Below, one piece after another: positions 32,050-43,228 of a stretch of DNA of 64,000 nucleotides. Location: positions 23,072,804 through 23,136,803 of the forward strand of contig NC_044918.1 in the NCBI RefSeq assembly GCF_003576645.1, read 5' to 3'. Positions within the stretch are counted from its first letter, which is position 1; each line of letters begins with the position of its first letter. Source of the DNA: Ipomoea triloba. Taxonomy: Eukaryota > Streptophyta > Magnoliopsida > Solanales > Convolvulaceae. The position numbers and the translations under genes were made by a program. A model generated the notes under the pieces. The model ran no database searches. It worked only from the letters and a program-made list of their open reading frames with translations, and had not been told where the DNA came from.

Positions 32050-34395
32050 GTGGGCTCTGCGGCGGGTTCGGGTTCGACCCGTGCGAATATAGGCCACCCG
32101 AAAATTTTCGGGTGCTCACTTTCCAAGCCCGAAAACCGAACCGAAAACTTTCGGGTTTTTTCGGGTTCGGGTGCTTCGGGTCGGTTTCTGCGCGGGTCGG
32201 GTATGAAAACCAGAAAAGTATAATACTCCTAAAAATCTTGACATTTTAAATGTTACACAGGAAAATTCTGAGAATAAACCCAAAATTATAAATCCAATAA
32301 AATAATATTAATAATAATAAACCATGACAATAATTACAAGATTCTACCTGCCTACCGTAAAACTAAGTTAATTACAAGCACAAGACAAAAATTAAATACT
32401 CCTTAAAACATAGTGAAATATGGTTGGGGGTAATGCCAATCATCTTAGTACATTTAGTTTGCTCCCGATTTGAATAAGCAAAAATTGATCCAATGACTCT
32501 TCAGTCTTCACCAATGGTCTGGGTCTGACTATTCATTTGTCTTCTTCGAATTAGGACCTACAACAATAAAAAAAGATAATTTAATTCTAATTATGATAAG
32601 ATACTATACTTACAAACAAACATACCAAAACTTATGGAATAGCATAAGCAATGACCTAAGTTAGTGCCAATGTAACACAAATAGTAAAAAATCAAAGACT
32701 ATCAAACCTCCATACATAGATTTAAATATAACAATTCAACTTTAAAATAAAAGGAAAAAATATTATTTCTTGCATCAAATCTCCATACACCAGTTTTAAC
32801 ACACAACCATAGTCTTTGATAAAGTCTAATATTTTTCAGGAACCTACAAATTGTTAAACTTACAAAACATGAAGAAATAAACACTAAAATTTGGTAAACT
32901 CCCTCACTCACTGAATGTTACCAACTAACAATTTACAACAATTAGATTTTTAAGTGTTTAAACCCAAAACTAATACACATAATTACAATTTACAACAAAC
33001 ATTCTACAGAAATTAATACACATAATTACCCACAAACTGATACACATAACTCCTATATTACTCCGTACTATATTAGGCACACAAACTATTAAAATTCAAA
33101 CACACAAACTATTTAAAATCAAACACACAAATTATGCACACACTGTTTAACTCATAAAAAGAAAATAAAATATATTCTGTATGTTAAAAAATGTTACAAT
33201 TTTTATTACTTTCCCAAATCTTAAATAATATATATACATTAACTACCTAAGTCACAATTTTTTAAAAAATGTTAAAAATAACTTTTCAATAAAAAAAATC
33301 CAAAAAAATTTAAGTAAACTTTTCAATATATATACATAACTACATAAGTCACATTTTTTTTTAAAATGTTAAAAACAACGTTGCAGTAAAAAACAAAACC
33401 AAAAAAATAATTAAGTAAACTTTTCACTATATGAAGTATGAACATCTAATGTCTAAACACACAAAAAATATTAAAAGTATAGAACTATTCAGCAACAAAT
33501 CCAATAAATTCAAGAATACACAAAAATACATATATATATTGTCATAGGGGGAAAAATTTTCTGAAAAAAAAAACAATTATAAACAAATTTTTGGCATGAA
33601 TACAAAAGGGAAATTTTTTTAAAAACTATTTAAAGATTAAAGCTTCTGAAGAAAATAAAAATAAAGTAAATGATACCTATTAGGTTTTCATGGCCAAAGG
33701 CTCTGACGGCGTCCTTTGAGTAGCGGACTGGTGGACGGCAGTCACAACTCATAAGTCAAGTTGAAGCCCCAAAGGAGATCTAAGGTTTCCTAAATAGAGA
33801 GTTGAGAGAATGAGCGATAGAGAGGTGAGAGGCGACTCAAAGTTCAAGCGAGAGAAAGGGACTCACCGGGAGTGACTAAGTAACTAAAGCAAAGGCGAGA
33901 CTTGAGAGAGCGGAGGGCGTAGAGCCGGAGCCGCCGGGGTGAGAGTCGGAGACGCCAATGTGAGATTCGGAGACACCGATGTGAGATTCGGAGACGCCAG
34001 TGTGAGAATCGGAGATACTGGGCGGGGTGAGAATCTGAGACGCCAAGGTGAGAATCGGAAACGTGGAGGGTGAGAAGCGGAGCCGCGGAGAGTGTGTGAG
34101 AGGTGAGAGACGAAGACTGGAGAAGGTGAGAGGCACGGAGAGTGAGGGATGAGATCTGAGAGATAGAGAGAGTAGAGTGGAGAGGGGATCGCAAGAGAGA
34201 AACAGAGAAAGAAGAGAGAAGGAAAGAAGTGAGAATGAGAGGAGGCGGAGGAACTGAGGAAGTCTGAAACCCTAAATCTATTATTTATAGTACCCATATA
34301 TTTCGGGTTTCGGGTCGAATCCGAATCTAATTTTTCAAAACCGATACCCGAACCGAAGAATACCATTGCAGCCCGAAATGTGCCCAGCCCTACCA
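32050..34395 (-). mobile_element. GC-contrasted hAT-like non-autonomous element
   Basis: Clusters of CGGGTTCGGG and CCCGAAAA mark both edges (32050-32210 and 34300-34395) with AT-rich DNA between them. The minus-strand right end AGGGCTGGGCACATTTCGGG is typical of plant hAT termini. The left terminus does not match it clearly. At 33680-34270 the minus strand is pyrimidine-rich like a leader and contains a GAGAATCGGAGACGCCA minisatellite (33937-34100). Long minus-strand frames there are by-products. No transposase domain. Confidence 0.4.
33937..34100. repeat. GGAGACGCCA minisatellite
   Basis: About seven imperfect units of 21-27 bases built on GTGAGAATCGGAGACGCCA. Confidence 0.65.
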
Positions 34396-34463
34396 ACATG
34401 CCCTGTAGTTACTCAACCAACTCAGCTACTCAAACTATTAGTAATTTATACATAAATATAAGT

Positions 34464-34468
34464 GTATA

Positions 34469-34530
<62 letters not shown>
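34464..34530. repeat. (TG)n(TA)n microsatellite
   Basis: Compound dinucleotide repeat immediately left of the foldback element at 34538. Confidence 0.9.
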
Positions 34531-34531
<1 letters not shown>

Positions 34532-34537
34532 TATAGA

Positions 34538-35055
34538 GGACTACGTTCAGGTGCGAACTACTTGTCGAAGAGAGAAGTGAGAACGCATGTCATCCGTCCA
34601 GTGTCCAGATCTAACATATCAGAAACACTGATTTAAAAAAACGCAGTGACATTTTCGTAAATAATTGAACACGAAATGCAAGTAAATTGTATGTAGCAGT
34701 TTCATATAGTGAACCTAAGTGCAAATAAATTGTATTACAAGTGCAAGTAAATTGTACACTGAGCATCAATACTAAGTGCACATAACGTTATAATTAGGTG
34801 AACCTAGGTGCACGGATGTTAAGAAGGTAAATTACTTGCACTTGTAAGTGATTTTACTTACACATTTTACGTGCAAATGTGCACCAAGTACTTGCACTTA
34901 TAGCACATTTGCTTGCACCAAAGTTTGAGTTATTTATGAAAATTCCACCGCGGCGTTTCTTTAAAATTACATCTGATTCTTTGATCTAGACATGTGGACG
35001 GCTGTGAATCGTTCTTATTTCTCTCATGGACGAGAGTTTTCACCTGAGTGCGTCC
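34538..35055. mobile_element. TA-microsatellite element with iterated GTGCAAGTAAATTG
   Basis: Imperfect inverted termini of about 130 bases: left GGACTACGTTCAGGTGCG, right (complement) GGACGCACTCAGGTG, then TGAGAAC/TAAGAAC and AAACGCAGTGACATTTTC against AAACGCCGCGGTGGAATTTTC. The interior has direct then inverted copies of TGCAAGTAAATTGTA / TACTTGCACTT. It sits between a (TA)n tract and a TATG repeat. Shares the AAAAAAACGCAGTGACA block with the element at 2966. Non-coding. Confidence 0.7.
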
Positions 35056-35074
35056 ATATGTATGTATGTATGTA

Positions 35075-35118
<44 letters not shown>

Positions 35119-35177
35119 CACATACATACATACATACATACATACATGCGCGCGCGCACACACACACACACACACAA
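35056..35177. repeat. Compound microsatellite (TATG)n(TG)n(CATA)n(GC)n(AC)n
   Basis: About 120 bases in which the left half (TATG, TG) is nearly complementary to the right half (CATA, CA). The GCGCGCGC-CACACA junction is a classical Z-DNA-prone sequence. All open frames on both strands here are repeat-derived. Confidence 0.85.
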
Positions 35178-36188
35178 TTTAATGCGATAAATGTATATAT
35201 ATATATACATACATATATATTTGTAAGTTTTAGCTGCATATGTAGTTCTTCCTCGTGCCCAAATGTGTGTTATTTTTGTCTTTGTAATCAATGCTCATCC
35301 TAGCTGTAGGCATGAGGTTTTATTCTTGTATAGTGGTCGGACTTCTCGTCGTGAGGATCTATGTTCTTTGGCTCCTGGTCCGAAGGTTTTCGTGGGTGAT
35401 TAATATGTGGTCTTGTATATATATTAAACTCCCAAGAACGTACTAAGGACCAATTGCACCAACTAGGGTGTTTGCCTCGCCTTACACCACTGTGAGTTTA
35501 CGTGTAATTTTGATTCAATTGATTTTTTTTATGTTGTGCGATGTTGCCGATTATCATCCTTGGTGTTTTTGTTTTCTTAACAGCTTAACACTGTTGTGTT
35601 GGCCAAAGAAATAGACAATCAGAGATTGGCTTGGTTTTCGAAGGCTATGGGGGCTGATTTTGTTGCTCGTTACACTTCGGTGCTCACCATTTATTTCATG
35701 TGTGCCCATTCGTTTATGTTTGTGTACCCATTTGTGTTTGAACGTGTGCACATAGGATTTAATCCCTTTATTCTATTGGTGTATTTGTGCCCATACCGAT
35801 GTAACCATTGTGCTTTGTGCCTCAACTATTATTTCCTATTCTTCAAAGCAATCATTTCTTCCTCTTGTGTGTCAACTTTGTGACTGAGCGGCTTGCAATT
35901 ATTAATAATTTCGCTTCCACTCATCCCACTACGTTGAAATATGGTGATACCTAGTACTGTCAAAGCGGATCGGGTCGCCCCATTAGGCTTGTCCCGCCAA
36001 AGGCTAGGATTCCTACAACCCTAGCCCGCCCCACGCATGTTGGCCGGCCCCGCGGGCTTTTAAAAATATAAATAAAAAGTAAAAAATAAAGATATATATT
36101 ATATATTATATTATGTTTATATAATATAATATATATATAAACTTAGTGTTCTATGCGTGTTTTGTGTACTCACAAAACATTACGTTTT

Positions 36189-36194
<6 letters not shown>

Positions 36195-36234
<40 letters not shown>
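36195..36234. repeat. (TA)n microsatellite
   Basis: About 20 TA units within the hAT-like MITE, adjoining the nested element. Confidence 0.9.
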
Positions 36235-36235
<1 letters not shown>

Positions 36236-36237
<2 letters not shown>

Positions 36238-36517
36238 ACTTGGTCCGCGGGTTGACTCGCACCCTGCGTGCAATGATTATTGTATGGACCATACTATGAA
36301 ATAATGTACATTCAATATAAAAATAATAAACTTTTGGTATATTAAAAATGTACATTGTATTTAGAGGATGTACATTTTTTGTGTAATGAATGTACATTAT
36401 ATTATATAATGTACATTCAGTACACAAATAATGTACATTTAGTATATTAAAAATGTACTTTTCGTCATGGTCCACACAGCACTATGTGGACCATGATCCA
36501 CACTCCACACAATAATT
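36236..36517. mobile_element. Nested element with iterated ATGTACATT interior
   Basis: Six intact and one altered copies of ATGTACATT (itself nearly palindromic) lie between 36304 and 36456. The right end, inverted, reads GGATCATGGTCCACATAG and GTGTGGACCATGACG, matching the termini of the element at 7325. Left border is a (TA)n tract. Interior motif differs from its relative at 7325. Confidence 0.6.
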
Positions 36518-36721
36518 TGCCGCCCGCGTGGGCTAACTCGCGCTAGTTGCAGGCCTTAGCGGGCCAAGCCCGTTATGCCCGCTCTTTCGCTGGTCATTTT
36601 TGTGTAGCCCTAACCCGCCTCACGTGGGGTGAGTGCAGGCCAGTCTGCGGGCTTCATCCCACTTTGATAGTACTATTAATACCCCAGAAAATCTTGTATG
36701 TATTATCACTGGTGTGATTGT

Positions 36722-36723
<2 letters not shown>

Positions 36724-36759
<36 letters not shown>
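36724..36759. repeat. Poly-T run (36)
   Basis: Homopolymer in the intron before exon 8-like sequence; length is likely unreliable. Confidence 0.9.
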
Positions 36760-36761
<2 letters not shown>

Positions 36762-37537
36762 GGTTTCATCTTTTAAAGATGTTATATGTATGTTTTCTGT
36801 AGAAATTGTTGTTGCATGAATATCTCAAGTCGATTGGTGAGGGTTTCAAGTCTAGTGAGTATCTTAATCTGGAGACCAAAAGGATGCTAATGAAGTGGCA
36901 GGACACTAAGAACAAGGTGGATTGTGGAGTGTATGTTATGCGGCACATAGAAAGTTATGTTGGGGAAGGTGTTGGAAGATGGGATTGCGGTCTAGCTATG
37001 GGAGATAAATTGGAACTTAATTGGTTACATTTGCATTATATGAAGGAGATTTGCATAGTTGGTGTAAATGTACATCGTACGAGAAATGCGACACGTGCGT
37101 TACGCTTTCTTTTTACTCCTTTGCCTCCCCTAGGATTGATTTCTTCATGGCATAGTATGCAGTTTGTTATATTTGTTTAGGTGGTTGGTCTTATGTAATG
37201 TTTCTACCGTGTTGACATCCTATCATGGCAGTTGTCTCAAATTTGATAACTAGTACTCCCTCTGTCCCATTTTACCTGTCTTACTTTCCTTTTTAGTTTG
37301 TCTCATAATGTTGTCCACTTTCCTAAACTAATCACTACTATCATTCTACTTTTCCAAATTTGCCCTTATATTTATTTCATACTTTTATGATAATTTATTA
37401 TACTTTGTTGTAGTAAAAATGATAAGACTATTTTTACTCATTTACATACTTTTCTACTCTTTATTTAACCAACCAAGATGCTCCGTAATTTTGTTCTTGA
37501 ATTTTAATTTTTCATTCTTGATGAACTAAATTAAGGA

Positions 37538-37813
37538 AAAAATGACGAAATCAATAACCGATATCGAATCGATAATATATATTTTTTTGTTTTTGGTCAA
37601 TTATAAAAATGACGAAACCAATAACTGATCTCGAATAATTGATATTTTTTTTTGTTTTTGTTTTTGTTCAATTATAAAAATGATGAAATTAATAACCGAT
37701 ATCGAATCGATAATTTTTTTTTGTTTTGTTTTTGGTCAATTATAAAAATGACGAAATAAACAACTGATATTGAATCGATAAATTTTTTGGTCAATTATAA
37801 AAATGACGAAATC
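37538..37813. repeat. ~62-base satellite-like array, left part
   Basis: About four units of GGTCAATTATAAAAATGACG / ATAACCGATATCGAAT plus a T-rich spacer. The array continues at 39977-40415 after an insertion. Confidence 0.75.
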
Positions 37814-38445
37814 TGTTGGTCCCGATAGGGTGGGAAAGTCTAGAGGGGGGGGGGGGTGAATAGACTTTTCAAACAATTTAAAATATTATAACACTTTAGT
37901 AATTTCAACTCTAGGTAACAAGCATGAAACAATAAATCAAATAGAGTTCGCAGCGGAATAATGAATGGAAAAGTTCTATAATCAAGTTTACGTAAAAATG
38001 AAGAGCTTTGGTACATGCAACACGTTAGAAGCTTTTGGAATAGCTCAAATAATAAATATGAAAAGTTTGGCTTGCATGCAGACGTGAAAACTATCAAACC
38101 CAGATGAAATAATCTAAGCAATGAATAGTGGGTTCGAAATATTCTAGCAAATAATACTTTGAGCAAGATGAGGATGAGTATGAAGTATGCTTTGCATGCA
38201 AATTTAGTGTCACGTGATTCTAGGTGCTAGAATAATTAATGTGACAAAGTGTGTGATGATCATATAGGCATGCACGAAATATGTAAGCAGATAAGTAAAT
38301 GGACACAGCAATTTATAGTGGTTCAGAGGTGGTGTAATCCTCCTAGTCCACTCTTCTCCTTTCACTCCAAGGAGGAATTTCACTATCTTCAATCATCCAG
38401 ATACAATAGTGAACCAGTGCCCTTCTAGCAATTCTTCAACTCCGA

Positions 38446-38630
38446 GTGTCTTGCACAAAGCTACACTCAATCCCGAGCGCCTCGCACAAAGCTACGCTCC
38501 CGAGCGTCTCGCACAAAGCTACGCTCCTCGAGTATCTCGCACAAAGGTATACTCCTCAACCAAGTGTCTTGCACAAAGCTATACTTAGTTTCCTCGAGTG
38601 TTTTGCACAAAGCTACACTCCTACAATTTT
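38446..38630. repeat. CTYGCACAAAGCTACACTC array
   Basis: Six units, 30-45 bases apart. The plus-strand open frame with repeated SHKATL is a product of the array. Confidence 0.75.
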
Positions 38631-39113
38631 TCTCAAGAAATAAAAGTATTTCTTCTTAAGACTTGATTTTCTCTCGTGTTTAGCTCAATACTTAGCACTT
38701 GCTTAATCTGATATCTCTGTGATCCTCATCATCGCTTGTCTTCAAGTCTTCATCGGTTTTTATAGCTAAAGCTATTTGACTGTTATGTATCTTCAGAGCA
38801 TTTAATTGTCCTCAGATGATTTTTGTCAACTTTGATGGCTCTGTCAGATGAATTTGAATATTTGCTTCTAATGATCCTCCAACGTCTTCATTAATCACTA
38901 ACATGATTTTGCCTTGTAACTTGTAGCCACATTTCCTTGACTTTGTTTATCTTTTGGTAGTGTGAACAGTTGAGTTGTTCATAAGTCAAGTTGCTCTGAA
39001 ATATATTTGCTCGGTGATTCTTGCTTGAGCATAATTAATGCCACCGAAAAGTTCATTGACTTTTCTTAAATTTATCTCAGCTCCAAGTAGCAAGAATATT
39101 TTAATTCACCTTC

Positions 39114-39640
39114 AAGAGTCATCCTCATGCCATATTATTGGAAAAATAATATTTCCCTTTTTAGAATTCTTTCATGTTGGCAGTTGACCTCCTTGAGAAT
39201 AAATAAAAATAGGTCATCCTATTTTTATTCCTTGATCACGCCGTAGTCATCATCTTTTTGGGATAAATCAGTTAGCCTCCTTATAATAATAGGAAATAGG
39301 TTGACCTTCATTAAATAATGTAAATCAGCCTCAACCTTCAAAATAATGCACACGGTTAGCCTCATCTTTACTTAGTGCATGGTTAGCCTCTTCTCCAAGG
39401 AGTTAGCCTCATTCTCCTATTAATGTTGCAAGTCATCCTCATCTTTAATTGCACACGGGCATCCTCTCCTTTAATTAAGAGCAAATCAGCCTCTTCTCCT
39501 TTAAATATGCACGGTCATCCTCATTGTGCATAGTCATCCTCATCACAAAATTAGCCTTTTTCTAATTTGTGAGAGGTCATCCTTACCTTAATTAAATTAA
39601 GGTTAGCCACGCTACTTAATCTTCAAGAGGTCATCCTCAA
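39114..39640. repeat. TYAGCCTC / GTCATCCTC array
   Basis: About 19 irregularly spaced copies of an eight to nine base motif over 530 bases, all in one orientation. Confidence 0.65.
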
Positions 39641-39976
39641 CTCTAAATAATTTGTGATAGAACCCATTCTAGTTGACTTCTTGATTTTGACCTTTAATTG
39701 CAACATTCTCACCTTGAATTAAATTAATTCTTTCAATTCGAACCAAATGTTGTCACGTTTAAGGATGTACACGAGACTTGACCAATCTTCAAAATCTTCT
39801 CAATTTGTAAAGTGGAAGCAAACGATTTGCAAGCATAAATTAAAAAATTATATTTTTGCAATTTCCACACAATTTTCTAGGCTTGTACACGGCGTAAATC
39901 CTATACTACACTCAAAATAAAATTGAGGGTCAAATATTACATTTTTGGTTCATCAAAACAATTACAATATATTCCT

Positions 39977-40415
39977 AATCAATAACCGATATCGAATAAT
40001 CGATAAAAAAAATTTTTGGTCAATTATAAAAATGAAGAAATCAATAACCGATATCGAATAATTGATAATTTTGTTTTTGTTTTTGGTCAATTATAAAAAT
40101 CACAGAATCAATAATCAATATCGAATCAATAATTTTTTTTTGTTTTTTGGTAAATTATAAAAATGATGAAATCAATAACTGATATCAAATTGATAATTTT
40201 TTTTTCGTTTTTGGTCAATTATAAAAATGACGAAACCAATAACCGATCTCGAATAATAGATCAATTTTTTTTGGTCAATTATAAAAATGACAAAATCAAT
40301 AACTGATATCGAATAATCGATAATTTTTTTTGATCAATTATAAAAATGAAGAAATCAATTACCGATATCGAATTGATAAAATTTTTTTGTTTTTGGTCAA
40401 TTATCGGTTATTAGT
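39977..40415. repeat. ~62-base satellite-like array, right part
   Basis: About seven more units of the same repeat as 37538-37813 (TCAATTATAAAAATGA, ATAACYGATATCGAAT). Confidence 0.75.
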
Positions 40416-40999
40416 TTTAATTGATAAATTTGCGGTAAATTTTTTTTTTTTGTTATTTGATGAATTAATTATGGACGTTTAAAATTTCGATTATTCGCTG
40501 AATAAGTTTTTAATGGGTTATGACATTCGATTTTTTATAATCGACATAATGAACCGAAAACCAAACTTCGACTTTTGGTCAATTATGAATATTTTAAAAT
40601 AGTTATCGGAGTACTCTGTAATTTTTTAACAGAGAAATTATCTACATTTTGCTAAATGTATTAGTCGAACACATCGTTCCAAAATGAAATAAAGGCAACA
40701 AGTTGTACTCAAATCTTAACGAAAACAAAGTTAAAATCGAACATATAGATCTCAGTCATTATTGTCAACAAGAAACTTAGTAAAAACAACAAACTCTACT
40801 CAAATGGTTCTAGCTCTGTAATCATCCACATACTCAAACACCCCAATGTACCCATGCTTTTGCATAACGAAAAGAAACTTAACAATCACCTGATGAAGTT
40901 CTGTATGTGGTTAGCCAAGAATTTCAGTAAATTAAAGGTGAATGGTGAAGTCAATTTCTGTGATGCTCGTGGGAAGAAGATGACAATGAAATTCACGTG

Positions 41000-41038
<39 letters not shown>

Positions 41039-41521
41039 TTTTTGATTGCGTTGGATTCATGGCTGAGTGCTACAAGACTACATACAGACACAACAACTGT
41101 CTGTTAGAAATCTCCCAGAAAATCAGAAAATCTACTGTACCTCCCAAACTCGATGTACATGCTCTTAAGAGCATCATCCAACACTGTAACTCTCACCATT
41201 TTTAGCAAAAATTCCAAACAAAACCAGTAAGTCATTAATCACCATAGTTCAAATCAGTAAGTCATTATTAGCTCAAAGTATTCTTGAAAAGATATTCAAT
41301 TTCTAAGTATTCCATTGGCTTAGAAAAAAAAACACAAAATACAGTACTGAGTCATTAATCACCATAGTTCCATGTTACAATTTCTCCATAGTCCTACTAG
41401 ATATTTAAACAGTTAAACACAAAATAAAACACTGACTATGCAGATTATAAAATTTACATCAAAATATACTACTCCTTACTTTTGCAATGATAACCACAAA
41501 ATACAAAATGTACATCAAATA
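40416..41521. other. Mariner non-coding region with a poly-T run
   Basis: Contains 35 T at 41003-41037. The plus-strand frame 40854-41045 (poly-Phe tail) is not a supported gene, and no domain was seen. Confidence 0.4.
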
Positions 41522-42850
41522 TTAATGTTGAAGGCTTGAAATTTCTTCATTTAAAACTTCCATATCACAGGAGGTGGTAGTAGGTAGTCGACCTTCTTGT
41601 TCCAACTTTTGCTCATTTATGTGTGGAATCTTGTAATTGTTCCCTCCAAACCTTTTCATGACTTCAATCATGCATAGTTGTAGAATCAAAAAAATATTAC
41701 TTAGACTTTCTATTGATATATCATCAAAAGCCTTTTGAGTAGCAACAACAAGTTCATCAACATTATGTGGGGCTTCTTAATATTGCAAAGACTGAATAGC
41801 TCTAAAAAAAACAAAGATCTAGCACATTCATGTCCGGACTGTTTAGAGGTTGACATGTTAAGCGAATGTCAAAGCCATCTTTTTGGGTAGCCTCAAGAAA
41901 TTCAACATCATTTACACTAATATGTGGCTTTGCATTGTCTTGTTGAATATATATAGACTTTGAACTACTAAGTGACCATTTTACCCGTATTGCATGCAAT
42001 ACATAATCAACCAACCATTTCCTAGTAACTTCTTTATTTACTGATTCAATTGGCTTAGTTACCAACGTTCCGACTTCTCAATTTTTACTCCTACGCTTAG
42101 CTGCTTATAAATAAATGGGAATATTCCAATTTTTCCATCAAACATTTCATTTCTCCCTGAATCAAATCGTGGGCGGGCAAGAGCACATAGAAACATCACT
42201 TTGGCTATAAACTTTTTACTTTTACAAGTACGGTATGGTTCATCTTCATCGGCAATAGGTAATATTTTTTAGAAGATTTAGAGAGGAAGAACCATTTTTC
42301 ATCTATATGAACACGATCATACATATCTACGAAAGATGAATTATGCGGAGGTGAATTCAAATCAATCATAGATATGAAAATTGTAATATAACTTTTCGAT
42401 TTTCTTCTATTAATAATGGATTTATAGCATTTGAGTGTGACTTCAAGGATCCTTCTTTAACTCTTCTATGCAGACTTGTCTTTGCCATATTTAGAGCAGT
42501 AGCCATTGAGCGATTTGTTGTACGACGATTCAAAGGAATTCTTGAAATTTCATCAGGATTAATCTAAATCCTTTTTCTGCCAACATTTCCTGTCAAGTTC
42601 AAAGAAGTATCAACAGGCACACCATGTTTAACACAATCAATCCCCTTTTTTCCATAGTCGACTAACAATCCTTATAGAAATAGAGTATATACTTGCAACA
42701 TCTCTAATTGCTCCATGTCTTACTTTTCCTTCAACATTGTAATTTAATAAAGCTTCAAATATAATCTTTCTTTTATCATTAGGCACTATCTTAACAAACT
42801 TGGATATTTGAACATCATTAGGATTATCTTCCTCTAAAACCTCAATTAAG
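41522..42850 (-). pseudogene. Mariner-like transposase pseudogene
   Basis: Minus strand, several frames. N-terminal part: VPNDKRKIIFEALLN, helix-turn-helix-like stretch, ISRIPLNRRTTNRSMA. Catalytic region: HIDEKWFFLS (first Asp), IYIQQDNAKPHI (second Asp), NSPDMNVLDLCFF (third Asp), the plant DD39D arrangement. C-terminal part: VDELVVATQKAFDDIS to EEISSLQH and TAA at 41522-41524. Such transposases cut and paste DNA at TA. In-frame stops and frameshifts (for example after GRKRI and before HIDEKW) make it inactive. Start region missing. Confidence 0.8.
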
Positions 42851-42883
42851 AAAACTAAAAAACTAAAGATGTATAGAAGAGTT

Positions 42884-42985
42884 CTCTAAAGAGTACTGTA
42901 AAAGAAGTTACTACTATGTATTTTTGCAGAGGTTTCTCTAAAGAGTACTGTAAAAGAAGTTACTACTATGTATTTTTGCAAAGGT
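42884..42985. repeat. 52-base direct repeat
   Basis: CTCTAAAGAGTACTGTAAAA and TTACTACTATGTATTTTTGC occur twice with 52-base lag. Confidence 0.75.
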
Positions 42986-43228
42986 GAATACACTGCCATT
43001 TTATTGACTGGTAAAATAAAGAATACTTCATATTTTAATCGTTAATTGTCAAATCAATTTTGGGCGCAAAAACTTACCGCTATTTTTTCACAAAATCTGA
43101 TACTTCTTCTATATAAGTAGAGAGTGAAAACAAAGATCAAGGTGATAGTCCAAATTTAACAAAGAAAATATTCTTTCTAGAATTAAAAAAAAAACAGAGC
43201 ACTATGTAAAAGTAAAATACCAGTAAAA

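Larger units (their letters stand above)
35952..36675. mobile_element. hAT-like MITE inside ULP exon 7, copy 1
   Basis: Terminal inverted repeats TAGTACTGTCAAAGCGG and (complement) TAGTACTATCAAAGTGG. Imperfect 8-base duplication GTGATACC (35944-35951) / TTAATACC (36676-36683), the hAT size. Interior GC-rich CCCGCC/GGGCGG blocks. It splits the exon between codons for GDT and ENL. A smaller element is nested at 36236. Confidence 0.75.
35308..37180 (+). pseudogene. Ulp1-type (C48) peptidase pseudogene of composite MULE, copy 1
   Basis: Exons corresponding to exons 5-8 of the better copy at 59883-63795 can be traced: exon 5-like 35308-35455 (HEVLF...SRREDLC, frameshifted), exon 6-like 35584-35679 (NTVVLAKEIDNQRLAWF after an acceptor TTCTTAACAG), exon 7-like from about 35826 (LLFPILQSNHFF..LAIINNFAS) continuing after an inserted MITE at 36684, and exon 8-like 36803-37180 after TTTTCTGTAG (KWQDTKNKVDCGVYVMRHIE). 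The catalytic His and Cys are present, but the Asp seen as IIDNS in the other copy is Asn (IINNF) here. Exons 1-4 are missing. Non-functional: truncated, MITE-interrupted, active-site residue replaced. Confidence 0.75.
37814..39976. mobile_element. 2.2 kb LTR-like insertion (TGTTGGTCCC type)
   Basis: Begins TGTTGGTCCCGATAGGG, with a 14-G run and GTGAATAGAC shortly after, and ends near ATATATTCCT. Flanks share AATC (37810-37813; 39977-39980). It contains two motif arrays: six copies of CTYGCACAAAGCTA (38446-38630), and about 19 copies of TYAGCCTC / GTCATCCTC (39114-39640). No gene. A TG start and its length suggest a large LTR or solo LTR; the expected CA end is not intact, so the class is unresolved. 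Confidence 0.5.

Noticed and set aside
33844..34399. Minus-strand frames up to 171 codons (Ser/His/Pro-rich)
   Set aside because: Three overlapping frames are open at once because of the 21-27 base minisatellite and pyrimidine-rich DNA; no domain.
34930..35303. Open frames of 71-103 codons on both strands with CVCV / HTHT products
   Set aside because: They are translations of the compound microsatellite in different frames.
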